From Cycas panzhihuaensis (lineage: Eukaryota; Cycadophyta), in the NCBI GenBank assembly GCA_023213395.1, contig CM041465.1, positions 43,779,741 through 43,843,740 of the forward strand: a DNA stretch of 64,000 nucleotides, read 5' to 3'. Shown one piece after another: positions 10,585 through 21,215 of this stretch; positions within the stretch are counted from its first letter, which is position 1; every line of letters starts with the position of its first letter. The notes below the pieces were generated by a model, which worked only from the letters and a program-made list of their open reading frames with translations, was not told the origin of the DNA and did no database searches. Made by a program: the position numbers and the translations under genes.

Positions 10585-11783
10585 CAGACTGTAACATAAT
10601 CCTGCCCAAATATGTCGACACTAATTTTCGAATTTGGAAAATTAAGATGGAGTGCATATTTATGGTAAAAAAACTTTGGAAGATAATTATGGGTACTGAA
10701 ATGGCTCACGAAGAAGGGGAGGAAACTTTCAAAAAGAAAAACAGAATAGCCATTGACGTAATACTTGCAACCTTTGATAAGGACAATCTTCCTCCTCCCT
10801 ATCACTTCCTCATCAATGCACTTGAAAGTATTGATTCTGCTAACAAAGCTTGGAATTTGTTGAAGGAAGCGTATGAAAAGAGCCCTCAAGAGGTTGAAGA
10901 GGCTCTTGAAAGGGAAAATAATTCCGTTTATAACACAGGTAAACAAGATGATGAAGGAAGTTCTTCTACTTCAAGTGACAAGATTGAAGCGAATGAGCAT
11001 GTTGAACTGGCTATAGGTAACTATGATGAAGCAATTGAAACTCATCTTGATGAATTCATTGCTTCAGGGGAGGATGATCTTATCAAAGATGATGAGGTAG
11101 AGTCTATTTGTTCATTTGACAATCTTGTTGAGGTCAATTCTGATTCAGATTTTAGTTGCACTCTAAATTGCCCACAAATCGATGAAGATCTTGTTGAAGA
11201 GAAACATATGCAGGATGAAGATATTCATTCTTATGTCTTAAATGATGTTGACTTACAAAACATTGATGACGATAATGATGATGCTTATAACGATGGCCTA
11301 TACAATGTCCACACTTCAAGTGATGTTGTCTCACCACTTGATGACTTGTCGTCATATTTGGATACTGATGATATTGTCAACTTATCTCCAATTGCTGACA
11401 TTTATTTGTTTGATCACTCACATGCTGAAGAAAATGGAAGCAAACAGGTGGTAACCAAAATTCTGATGGAAGACATATTTGATGTACACCTTGAAGACAC
11501 CTTTGATAAGTACATGCAAAAACACCTAACAGGTCCTCACCAAGCACAAGTCAGCTCAAGCTTGATCTACTACACATTTGGTGTAATAAAGGGTTCCCAA
11601 TTGCACGTGAAGACAAAGAAGACAAAGTTCAAAAATCGTCACTCTAAAGGACTACTCCAAAGGCGACATTGCAGGATTCAAGACCAAGACCAAGTCCAAG
11701 ACATTATGTTCAAGACCTCTCCAAGATCAAGATGTTGTAAATTCAAAGAAAGCAAATGTAGCAACCTTACAGAATTCTTTTAA
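10585..11783 (+). CDS. CargoLTR-1 gag-like protein with long acidic tail
   Basis: Open frame; the first ATG is at 10647, but homology with CargoLTR-2 starts upstream (PKYVDTNFRIWKIKMECIF), so translation may begin earlier or after splicing. Residues 1 to about 95 resemble the N-terminal copia gag (DUF4219/UBN2 type): KMECIFMVKKLWK, NRIAIDVILATFDKD and SANKAWNLLKEAYEK. The rest is strongly acidic (runs such as NIDDDNDDAYND) with a basic end; no zinc knuckle, protease or enzyme motif. A nested LTR starts at 11757, so the last codons are foreign. The N-terminal part is about 60% identical to the CargoLTR-2 protein, while the tail is not. It may act in particle formation together with copia proteins supplied in trans (inference). 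Confidence 0.65.
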
Positions 11784-12308
11784 GAAATTTTACAAAAATA
11801 GACAAAATATCCACCAAATGCACTTGCAAAATATCCAATCAAGAGAGCAATAATACAAATCCACTTGAATACCAATATAAAATGGTATGAAATGAATATA
11901 AAGCAAATAGATACAACATTACCAAAAGATCCCGCAAATTACTGACGATAAAGAATCCCTCTTCAAGGCGAGGGTCCCTCCACAAAGCTCCTCAAAAGGG
12001 CCGAAAATACTGCAGTCCAAGACTTCTTCTTCAATGATCCAAAATGATTCCACAAATCCTCCTTAAATAGACGGCCGAAAGATAGTAATGGAAGTCGGCC
12101 AGAAAAGGGGGATAAACCTGTCCAAAACTAATATTAGAAGTCGGCCATAACTCCTCCAAAAACTAATAGGCTGAAAACTTTAAATAGTCGTAACTTTTGA
12201 TACAGATGTCAGAATTAAGTTTAAATGCGAACCGTTGGAATCGCTGCTCGAGAGCTTTGATTTGAATGGTCATATGCTATACTTTTGACCATATTTTGGA
12301 ATGCTACA
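11757..12308 (-). repeat. Nested gag-only element, LTR copy at its 3' end
   Basis: 552 bp on the plus strand from TGTAGC to GCTACA. Similar to 13832-14268 over most of that length, e.g. the block around CTCCTTAAATAGACGGCCGA. Confidence 0.8.
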
Positions 12309-13568
12309 ATTCCCCTTCCCTTAAAATAATACTTCACCCTCGAAGTATTGAGAAATGCTTGTAGCTCGGTCTAATCTTCCAACCACCTCCTGGTAGATCC
12401 TATAGGTCATGAAGATTTGCCTCGATCTTGTGTCTTCTTTCGGGTTGCACTGGCAAGCATCTTGAATTTGACGATGTTTGTTCTTGGAACCAGGTACCTG
12501 CGACGCCTTGTTCTGAATTGAAAGGATCCTGGCACTTGTGAGGTATCTCAAATGTCTTGTCTTGGTCTTGCCTTGCATTTACACCTTTTGTTTCCAAATG
12601 GGATGGATTTTGAAAAAAGACGTGAAGGCTTTGGAAACAAAATTGATTGTGAGGGTCAAGGATTGATGATTGCCTATTGTAGGAAAAAGAAAAGGAGGAC
12701 TTGTGAACTAAGATCAAGCATAGCTTTGAAGGTATAGAAAGAAAGGATAAAATTTGGAATATGTCTTGGATGGAGATGTAAGTTCGTATAAGTTTTGTTG
12801 AACCATAACTCTTTTTGGGAGAGAGATGGATGGGGGATTAGTGATAGAGCCTCTTTATGAATAAAAGATTTTAATAGGGTTGTAGAATTGGTATTCAAAT
12901 AAAAGAAAAGATTTAATGGAAAAAGACAATATTGATAATATGGAATTGAAGAAGCATGGAAAAAATTAGACTGGGTTTTGTAAGAGATAATACTAAGAGG
13001 TGAAACCTGACAAACAGATTGAAGTTGAAGGGTGTCCTGTTGATGATTGTTTATAGGGGTTGAAGGAGTAGGTGAGTAAAGAGATGGACTAGGGTTACTG
13101 AGAGGAATTATAATTTGACCTATGAAAAAACTAAAGTTAGGAAAATTAGGAGCATGGCTAACTATCGGTTGAGGAGAGAAGGGCTCTTGTATTGCTATTG
13201 AACTAGGGAAAGAGAGAGGACATACAAAACTATCGAACAAAATGTGCATGTGCAATGCAGGATCAGTGGGTACCTTGCATGAGATTTGTTGAGAAAAATC
13301 TGCTTGTTCTTCATTGTCTTTGTCTTTGCTCTTGTGTAACTTCACCTTGGATTTCCTCTCTGATATTGAAATGAGACTCTTCTGTTGCTTGTGCATGCTC
13401 CAAGTCTTCTACATCGTCATATTGTTTTCTCTGGGCTAGATCTCGTTCTAGCACTTGCAAAACCTTTAGGATCTCCTCATCAATAATGTCTTCTTCTTGC
13501 CCTTCCTCATCTGCTTGAACCTCACCCTGCTTATGTTCTTTAAAAGTTGTGGTAGCCGCCTCTGAAAA
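12309..13568 (-). other. Internal region of the nested gag-only element
   Basis: Begins with the purine tract (minus strand) at 12309-12320. An open frame at 12674-13396 (minus, 240 codons) is rich in Ser, Pro, Leu and Phe with no family motif; I cannot tell whether it is translated. Downstream of the short gag fragment an acidic, Glu/Gln-rich frame (EILKVLQVLERDLAQRKQ) continues to about 13330. Confidence 0.4.
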
Positions 13569-13745
13569 TTAGTACCATAGAAAAGGTTCTTTAGCCCAAT
13601 TAATGAACCACTCATAAGCTCGTCCATTCAATATCATTTCTAATAATGGTCCATATTCTTCCATTTCAGACGACGTAAACTCAAAATCTTCTATCCATAT
13701 TTTCATGCCCTCATAATCCTCCAAATTAAAAAAATCTGTCTCCAT
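13569..13745 (-). pseudogene. Short gag-like frame of the nested element
   Basis: 58 codons from an ATG close to the PBS: METDFFNLEDYEGMKIWIED, then LLEMILNGRAYEWFINWAKEP. The LNGRAYEWF stretch resembles the A..W.. core helix of the retrotransposon-gag family. It ends at a TAA, beyond which the frame continues in acidic sequence. Too short for a full capsid. Confidence 0.5.
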
Positions 13746-13831
13746 TTTTTTTCTCAGGGTTTATATGTTCCACGTGTTCTTCTAATGTTCTACTTTGCCC
13801 TTTCCCTTCGAAACGAAGCTCTGATACCACT

Positions 13832-14268
13832 TATAGCGATCTAGTTCTACTTTTATAGCAATTTTCCTCAAAAATACAAGTAATAATCGACAAAAACAAT
13901 AACTAGATGTTGTCTTTCTTGAAGAAGTGAGCTTCCCTCTTCGAGGCGAGGAACCCTCAAGCTACCCCAAATGGGCGAGCTAATTGCAGCCCTAGAACCG
14001 AAAATGCGTGACCAAAGAATCTCCGACGATGATCCAAAATGATTCCGCAAATCCTCCTTAAATAGACGGCCGAAAGATAGTAATGGAAGTCGGCCAGAAA
14101 AGGGGGATAAACCTGCCCAAAACTAATACTAGAAGTCAGCCAGAACTCCTCCAAAAACTAATAGGCTAAAAACTTTAAATAGTCATAACTTTTGATACAG
14201 ATGTCGGAATTAAGTTTCGTCTGGACCGTTGGAATCATCGTTCAGAGAGCTTTGATTTGAAAGGTCAA
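13832..14268 (-). repeat. Nested gag-only element, LTR copy at its 5' end (truncated)
   Basis: Starts TATAGCG (TG expected) next to the PBS. Carries the same GGCGAGG, GCAGCCCTAGA and GACGGCCGAAAG blocks as the left copy. Homology ends at about 14268. Confidence 0.75.
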
Positions 14269-14381
14269 ATTAGAGTCCATTAGAGGTCATGTTTAATGTC
14301 CCAAGTCCATTGTCAAGTGTCATGTTAGTCTTTAGTATTCAGTCACTTTTTGTAGTCTTGACATTAAACATTAAGGGGAGG
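14269..14381 (+). other. CargoLTR-1 3' tail and polypurine tract
   Basis: Matches the tail of CargoLTR-2 (29630-29741), including CATTAAACATTAAGGGGAGG just before the LTR. The purine run is the expected plus-strand primer. Confidence 0.8.
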
Positions 14382-14755
14382 TGTTAGAGTATAATGTTTA
14401 ATGTTGTGTATGGTTAAGTAAAGTGTGTCCTAGGATTAATAGTCATAGTCCTAAGTCTTAGAGTCCAAGAGTCATTATAATATTGTGTGAGAAGATAGAA
14501 GCTTATTGGTCAAGTTAGTTGGTGTAATGTCATTGGTCAGGATAAAGGTATTTGTCCCACATGCATTACTTGTCTTGTATGTCCTCCCACCTATTTTGTA
14601 TATAAAGGTGGTTGAGGTAGTATATGTTACATGTATCATCAAGGCTCATGTTGAGTCTATGGTGCTTTGGTATGTTAATGTATTCTGATTATGTTGAGAT
14701 AATCTTTGCTCATTGATATTGTTATTGTGAATGATGAATGTTTTCCATGTTAAAG
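14382..14755 (+). repeat. CargoLTR-1 3' LTR
   Basis: 374 bp starting TGTTAGAGTA; it ends at TTAAAG, lacking the TATAACA present in the 5' copy. Two substitutions against the 5' LTR over about 372 shared bases. Confidence 0.93.
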
Positions 14756-15069
14756 CTCCAGGCAGATTAGGCATCTTCCCAATGGAGGTTTTTTCCTTGG
14801 GTTCTCAAGTTGTGTTCATGTCGTATATATTGTTCTGGTGTTACAGTTGTTTCTTCCATATCCTCTCCCTCTGGCATTCATGCCTCTTATGTTGAAGTAG
14901 CATTCCCAGGTATTATGTGTGCCTTAGTCACAAATGTGACACCAAGTGTTCTATTTTCTTATTCTAGCATTGCATTCACATTCCTTACTAATGTGGGTGT
15001 CTTCATCACAAATGTGACACCATTTTTCTATTTGGGCTTCCTTACCGTTATGTTTGCCTGACTCTTCCC
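14756..15069 (-). pseudogene. Gypsy-A1 gag, two zinc knuckles and half of a third
   Basis: Minus-strand gag segment between CargoLTR-1 and Copia-B1. It reads KWCHICDEDTHISKEC (canonical CCHC), a second knuckle starting WCHICD with an in-frame stop, a Gly/Arg stretch, and PRKKPPLGRCLICLE, the start of a third knuckle finished at 7741-7888. Knuckles of this kind bind the packaged RNA. Positions 15065-15069 (TTCCC) are the left TSD of Copia-B1. Confidence 0.88.
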
Positions 15070-15618
15070 TGTTAAACCTTATGTTTATCTTATGTTTACA
15101 TGTTAAACTTTATGTACTTTATGTTAATGTATTATGTGCACTTTTGTATTTTAGGTGTGACTTTATCACTTAAGTGATAAAGTACACACCCACTTTATGT
15201 CTAGTGACATAACGTTGTCACTTGAGGGTCAAATGACCCCCTTGCACTTTTGCTCACAAGAGCTCCTAAAGGACACTTGTCCTTCATGCAAGCATGCATT
15301 GCATGATTGACACTTGTCAATCATGCAATAGCCTTTGGCCTCTCATCTTCCTCTATTTAATGAGGCCTCTCTTCATTGTTTCTCATCAAGAGTTGGAGCT
15401 ACTTTGTTATTACCCGGTTTGCTAATCAAGCTGAGTATTCTCTGGTGGTTGGACCAATTCCAACACCACACATTTGGTATCTTTGTCTTGCTCCTCTTTC
15501 TCTCTTTGTGTTTTATCTTGTTTATGCTTAATGCATGTTATGCTTTTATGCTTTTTTAACTAGAGTGAGTCTAGTCTCTAGATCTTGGACTTGTGAGGCC
15601 ATTTGGCCTATTCTAACA
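15070..15618 (+). repeat. Copia-B1 5' LTR
   Basis: 549 bp, TGTTAAACC to TTCTAACA. Holds five consecutive palindromes between 15160 and 15327 (see findings) and CTCTATTTAATGAGG as a possible TATA region at about 15351. Confidence 0.95.
15160..15327. promoter_or_regulatory. Cluster of five palindromes in the Copia-B1 LTR
   Basis: Palindromes at 15160-15183 (arm ACTTTATCACTT), 15204-15221 (arm GTGACA), 15269-15284 (arm AAGGACA), 15285-15305 (arm CATGCAA) and 15300-15327 (arm TGCATGATTGACA). The same series occurs in the 3' LTR and, with changed but still matching arms, in Copia-B2. Could be protein-binding sites or an RNA structure in U3/R; the role is unknown. Confidence 0.7.
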
Positions 15619-15620
15619 TT

Positions 15621-15632
15621 TGGTATCAAAGC
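15621..15632 (+). promoter_or_regulatory. Copia-B1 primer binding site
   Basis: TGGTATCAAAGC, two bases after the LTR; initiator-Met type. Confidence 0.9.
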
Positions 15633-17590
15633 AAGTGAGGACTAGACCCCTTTGTTCTATTTTTTGGTGCTCTTTGAAGACACAATTTGAGCCTCAAACC
15701 CTTAGTGACGACTTTCGCTCTCCGAAGGCGATCCAAGGCTCGTTTTGAGCCCATTTTCTACAGATCTAAAGCATTCTGGAGTTAGCTTTGAAAGTTGGAG
15801 CAATTCTGGGCCATTTTCAGCTCTGAAACCCCACATTCGAAGGTGAATTTCACTCATACTTCATTCTTTGGTCGCTCTCCTTCTTTGGAAAAGGCTTGCA
15901 CATCCTGTGGGGGGCCCACACAACAATCCAGAAGCGATTTGGAAGGAGGAAATAGGGTGTTGTCCTGCATTTTTCCTACGCTATCCATGCGCTCAGCCAA
16001 CCCTTCAACTGGGTCGTTCTCTCTCCACACACATCTGTTGCAGCTCAAACTTATGGAGAACCTGCGTGTCACCTGGGCACCCCTCCTCCTAAAATCTCAA
16101 ATCATTCCAAGTTCTCTGCACGGAGATATGTCCTTTGAGTTCACACGGCCATGCCCGAGTGAGGACGCTGTAAATCGGCCCGAGCAATTTTTTCGAAGTT
16201 TTTTTTTTAAATTTCAATTGAATATCATTTGCTTTTGAACATTATGTTATGCATTTAGGAATATCCTCTAGAATATTCCTTTTTATATAATCCCTCTTGA
16301 TTCAATTTTTCACTAAGTCATTCTAAAATTATTAAAAACCCTTTTTCTTTACCTAAATTTAAAGGGGTTCTTAATGATTTTTCTTTTCTGACTTCACTTT
16401 AAGACAAATCAAAGCTTTTTCAAGTGATTTACTACATTAAAAGTAATATTTTTCTCTTATTAACTCATTTCTTCTAGACAAGGCACTTTGCATAGTGACC
16501 TTAACTTAAAATTATTAAGAGAAAAATCATCTTTTTTGTACCTTTTGAGGATTAAAATCTTCTTGTTGGATAGAGGATTCATTAAATGACTTATGCCAAG
16601 ACATTCTCCTCTCTTTGAAGATTAAAATTACATGATTTAAGTACTTGTAAAGGCTCCCTGCACGGTGTCCTATTGATGCAAAGTTGCAAAAAAACGTTGA
16701 TTTCAACCTTCATTTCTTGTTTTTTAAGCTCTTTTAGCATTCATTTAAATACTATAAAAGCATTAAGAACTTAATTGAAGTGATTATTAAGCATTTTCAT
16801 ATTGTAAAGGTGACATTCATTACCATTTGAGCTGTTTTTTAGGCACCTTGCATGGTGTCCCATAGCCTTCAAAATCTCAAAAAAGGAGGCTGAAATACTT
16901 GTACTTAATAAAATCATTTTTTCTGTTGGATTATTGGGACTATTTTAAAGTCCCAACAACTTGGTGCTTGGCGTTCACTTGGTGTTTGGCGTACACTTTG
17001 TACTCATTTGGCAAGTGGTTCTCTCTCTACATCAGCTTTGGAGCATTAAAACAAACCCGCTTTTGCACTCGTCATCAAGTTTCGCTTCATTTTTTACTAA
17101 ACTCTCAAAGTACTTACATTTGCAAAACATATTGTACTCAAGCACTTCAACATTTTACTTGGATTTCTAAAGCACTTAAACACTTAATCAAGTACTCATT
17201 ATTCTCATTTAATGTACTAAATTTGCTTCTTAAGAAGCCTCTCATTGTAAGCTTAATCAAAGCATTCACACTAAGTACATCATCCAAGTAAATGTATCTT
17301 AAAATTTACTTTAAAACTTTCTAAAAGTATATTTAAAATCTGGTTGGAGAGGCTCGAAAAAGGTTTAAACCTTGCCTCTGCTACATTTAACTTGGCCAAC
17401 TATTAGATCTTCCTTACAGATCAGGGTTGGGCCAACTCAATAGCCGAAGTCCTCCACCCCTCATCACTCCATCCAGTCGTTGGATCTTCTAGTAAAATCA
17501 GGACTGGTGGTTTCGTTAGAAGGTGGAACTTAAGCGACAAAGCTTTGAGTTTCCAAGTTATTTGCTAGCTTTTAAGCATACAAGTGAAAC
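15633..17590 (+). other. Copia-B1 long 5' leader
   Basis: Nearly 2 kb without convincing coding. Three copies of a motif like AAGGCACCTTGCATGGTG lie at 16480, 16650 and 16840, and a short hairpin with arm TTGGGACT lies near 16935. Both features recur in the Copia-B2 leader. Open frames here (e.g. 15795-16238, 16899-17291) have no family motif. Confidence 0.6.
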
Positions 17591-18477
17591 ATGGCTGCTA
17601 TTAATATGCTAAATGCATGCACAATAAGATTAACAGGGCAAGATAATTATCAAGAATGGAAAAGAATCACACAAAACCTCTTGATAATGAATGAATTCTG
17701 GGGATATGTTTATGGGAGAATTCCCAATCCTGCACCTGTTAACAATGATGATGAGGATGATGTTGATTATGAACGTGTTGCTGCTGGGAAGCCAAAGACG
17801 AGATCGCTTTGGCATTTCTTCATATGATTGTGGACGTGCATGTGGATCAAAATATTTCTTCTGCTAAAACTTCTAAGGAAGCTTGGGACACTTTGTCCTC
17901 ATTGTACAAAAGGCGAGATGAAGCTCGCATTCTGATGGTGAAAGCCAAATTGTATTCCGTTAAGTTTGTCAAGCCTATGTCGACTTTTCTTTCCTCCATT
18001 AAGGAGGTATGTAATGAACTGAATACTCTAGGTAGTCCTACAACAAGGGATGAGCTCATCACTTCCATCACCAAAGCATTGCCAAAGGACTACAACGGCT
18101 TCATTTCATCTACCACTCGAGATGGTTCACTTAAGAGGATGACATTTAATGAACTTGAAAGCTTATTGCTTCAAGAAGAGCAAATTTATGCTAAGGACAA
18201 TGAAGAAGAACCATCTACACCAGGTGCTTTCACGGCCAAGTCAAAGGCCAAACAGATCTCCAAACCTGCACCCACAAAGCAGTTTGGAAACATGAACATT
18301 GGCTCCTCAAAGTCCAATGTTGTATGTCATTATTGTGGCAAACCTGGCCACATTGCACCTGATTGCAGAAAGAAGCAGGCAGATCTACGTCGACAGCAGC
18401 AACAGCCACATCTTCAAGGACAAAGACAACAACAGCCGAGGCAACAATACCAACAGAGATTTCAGCAGCCAGAATAG
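17591..18477 (+). pseudogene. Copia-B1 gag
   Basis: Starts MAAINMLNACTIRLTG, the usual start of this gag type. UBN2-like capsid core follows (TSKEAWDTLSSLYKRRDEAR, VCNELNTLG, ELITSITKALPKDY), then one CCHC knuckle CHYCGKPGHIAPDC and a Gln-rich tail. A one-base frameshift near 17780 separates the first 70 residues from the rest; Copia-B2 keeps the frame there. The frame ends at a TAG at 18475-18477. Confidence 0.93.
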
Positions 18478-18529
18478 AATCCCTCGACCAAATTGAGGTG
18501 CTTATCGAGGAGGTCAAAGAGGAAGGGGG

Positions 18530-18824
18530 GGTTATAGAGGTGGCAACCAACGCCACTTTAATCAGTTTGCTGATGAAGACAAACTATTTTGTGCATATCA
18601 CTCATCCAAGGTTGATCACACTTGGATTGTTGATTCAGGAGCTACACAGCATATGACAGGGAGTGCAGAACTCTTTTGCAATATTAAGGAAAGTAAAGTC
18701 AATCAGTGACCTTTGGAAATAATGAATCTGTCGAGATTTCAGGCATAGGCACAATAGCTCCTTTCCACTCTTCAGAAACCCTTCCTCCACATTTCCAAAT
18801 AGTGATGCATATTTCATTCCTTCC
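18530..18824 (+). pseudogene. Copia-B1 protease fragment
   Basis: Aspartic protease box WIVDSGATQHMTG at about 18620-18660 is intact, but the surrounding frame shifts several times. The segment links gag to integrase. Confidence 0.85.
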
Positions 18825-20159
18825 ATGGAGAAGAGTTTGCTATCTGTTAGCAAGTTGGACAAGCAACAGATGAGCGTTTTATTCAAGAATGGGAAATGTG
18901 TCATTAGTGACAAAAATGACCAGATTGTAGCTGTTGCATATGAGGATCAAGGTCTTTACAAATTGGATGCCAATAACATTATACTTGATTCTGCTTATTC
19001 TGGTTCCATGGTCACTAAATCATTGTCAAAAATGCAATTGTGGCATCAATGTCTAGGCCACTTAAGCCTAGATAATCTGAAGCAGATGATGAACAAGAAC
19101 ATGGTATATGGGCTTCCGAAGATATATGGTTCAAAATATCTTTGTGAAGCATGCATAATGGGGACTCAGCATCGTTTGCCTTTCCCTAAAGGCAAAGCTT
19201 GGCGTGCATCTTATCCCTTGCAGTTGATTCACTCAGACTTATGTGGACCGATGTCCACTCAATCATTTGGAGGAGCATCGTACTACATCTCCTTCATTGA
19301 TGATTTTTCTCATAAAGTCTGGGTCTATTTCATAAAGCACAAATCAGAAGCATTCTCTAAGTTCAAAGAATTCAAAGCTGAAGTAGAAAATGAATCTGGC
19401 TATTCAATTGGAACATTAAGGACAGATAATGGAGGTGAATTCACTTCAAAAGAATCCACCCAATACTGCAAGGATAATGGGATTCGGAGACAACTTATAG
19501 TTCCTCATACTCCTCAACAAAACGGAGTCTCCGAAAGAATGAACAGAACTTTGGCCAATAAAGCCAAAACTATGATGCATGCGAAAGGACTTCCTCGAGC
19601 TTACTGGGCAGAAGCATTTCACACAGCTGCCTATGTGGCCAACCGGAGTCCTACTACAATAGTCACCAACATTACACCTGAGGAGGCATGGACTGGTAAG
19701 AAACCGACTATCAGCCATTTGAGGACATTTGGGTGCACTGCATATATGCACATACCTGATCAGCAAAGAACAAAGTTAGATAAGCATAGTCTCAAATGCA
19801 TCTTTGTAGGATATGCCATTCATAGCAAGGCCTACAAGTTGTATGATCCAATTGGAAGAAAAATGCATCTCTCAAGAGATGTAATCTTTGCTGAAGACGA
19901 TCAGAAAGAGTTGGATGTGGCATCTATCCAACCCCACATTGATAAAAGCAAAAAGATTGTTGAGGATTTCCCTCCCTCTCAATCTTCTACATCATGTACT
20001 TCATCTGCACCTACTAGACCGTCCACTTCATCACCTTCTGCTCCACTTGAACCTAGCACATCATCTTCTATTGATCAACCACTTAGACCAGAAGACATTG
20101 AGGTTCAAGCTACTTCATTTCAAAAGTTACCTAAACGGTATACTCAAACGGCAAGGTGA
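18825..20159 (+). pseudogene. Copia-B1 integrase (long open frame)
   Basis: 444-codon open frame. Zinc-binding region: LWHQCLGHLSLDNL then CEACIMGTQHRLPF. Catalytic core: IHSDLCGPM, RTDNGGEF and NGVSERMNRTL, so D, D and E are all present. The C-terminal part contains ITPEEAWTGKKPTISHLRTF and a Ser/Thr/Pro-rich linker before RT. This is the best-preserved domain of the element; a TGA after TQTAR splits it from RT. Confidence 0.95.
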
Positions 20160-20216
20160 TCCACATTATTGAAGGAAACGTCCATCGAAATATAGGCGAA
20201 AACAAATTTTGCACTT

Positions 20217-21215
20217 ATGGTCAAGTGCTTCAGAGATGAGCCTTCCACCTTTGAAGAGGCTTCAAAAAATGACAATTGGAAGGCTGCCATGGATGAGGAG
20301 ATCCATTCTATTCACAAGAATGGCACATGGGATTTGGTTGAATTGCCTCCACATAAACAGGCAATCAATTGTAAATGGGTCTATAAGACCAAATTTCATT
20401 CTGACGGTACACTTGAGCGTCAGAAGGCACACCTTGTGGCAAAGGGATTTAAACAAAAGGAAGGCATTGATTATGAGGAAACTTTTGCACCAGTGGCGAA
20501 TATGAACACCATCAGACTCATTTTAGCCTTAGCAGCACAATGCAAATGGCCAGTTTATCAGATGGACGTGAAGAGCGCCTTTCTTAATGGCGATCTTCAC
20601 GAGGAGGTATACTCGGAGCAACCTCCTGGTTACAAAGTACAAGGCAAGGAGCATCTTGTGTGTCGCCTCAAAAAGGCTTTGTATGGCTTGAAACAAGCTC
20701 CTAGGGCATGGTATTCAAAAATCGATGACTACTTCTTGAGACATGGGTTTCATCGATCTACTTCAGATCCTAATTTGTACATCAAACGTGAAAAGAACCA
20801 TGTCACCTTTATTGTCTTGTATGTAGATGACTTAGTGATCACTGGTGATGACACTACGCTCATATAGATTCTCCAGGATGATTTGAAGACAAGTTTCGAG
20901 ATGGCTAATCTTGGACTTCTCCATTACTTTTTAGGCTTTGAGGTATGGCAACAGCCAGGCTATATCTTCATCTCCCAAGCAAAATATTCTTGGGACATCT
21001 TGCAGAGATTCAGGATGCATGACTGCAAGACAGCACCTACACCGATGGAGAACGGAACCAAGCTTACTCTTAATGAGGAAGTTGAACCTGCAGATCCCAC
21101 TCTTTACCGACAGTTGATTGGTAGTCTCATCTATCTCACCAACACTCGTCCGGACATTTCATTTGCAGTTGGGATTTGTTCTCGATTCATGTCTCAACCC
21201 AATCAGAAGCATTGA
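20217..21215 (+). pseudogene. Copia-B1 reverse transcriptase
   Basis: Contains [45 protein letters not shown] and the active site [15 protein letters not shown] with both aspartates. A TAG at about 20865 interrupts it before DLKTSFEMANLGLLHYFLG. It ends in QLIGSLIYLTNTRPDISF. Upstream of 20217 a short junction is frameshifted. Confidence 0.93.

Larger units (their letters stand above)
11757..14268 (-). mobile_element. Gag-only LTR element nested in CargoLTR-1
   Basis: Minus-strand non-autonomous element. The left LTR copy is 11757-12308 and the right copy starts at 13832. The PBS (minus-strand AGTGGTATCAGAGC) abuts the right copy, and a purine tract (minus-strand AAGGGAAGGGG) abuts the left one. 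The right LTR copy loses homology at about 14268, where CargoLTR-1 tail sequence resumes, so that end is truncated. The internal part is about 1.5 kb with a short gag-like frame and no pol. LTR blocks (GCAGCCCTAGA, GAAGTCGGCC) are shared with the chromovirus LTRs at 50789 and 55857, which hints at mobilisation by that lineage. Confidence 0.8.
7889..14755 (+). mobile_element. CargoLTR-1: gag-only, gene-carrying LTR retrotransposon without TSD
   Basis: Non-autonomous element with LTRs of about 374 bp that differ at only 2 shared positions, so it is the youngest dated insertion here. Inside are a PBS, a leader like that of CargoLTR-2, a captured SAM synthetase fragment, a gag-like ORF, a nested gag-only element (11757 to about 14268) and a purine tract (AAGGGGAGG, 14373-14381). 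No protease, integrase or RT was found. The ends are abnormal: the 5' LTR lacks its first TG and the 3' LTR lacks its last 7 bases (TATAACA), and no TSD flanks it. Confidence 0.9.

Noticed and set aside
12674-13396. 240-codon minus-strand ORF as a new gene
   Set aside because: Low-complexity Ser/Pro/Leu/Phe composition with no family motif inside a non-autonomous element; kept only as part of that element.
7889-14755. CargoLTR-1 as an ordinary autonomous copia
   Set aside because: No protease, integrase, RT or RNase H motif in any frame of its interior.
15795-16238. 147-codon ORF in the Copia-B1 leader
   Set aside because: No counterpart open frame in the Copia-B2 leader and no motif, so probably chance.
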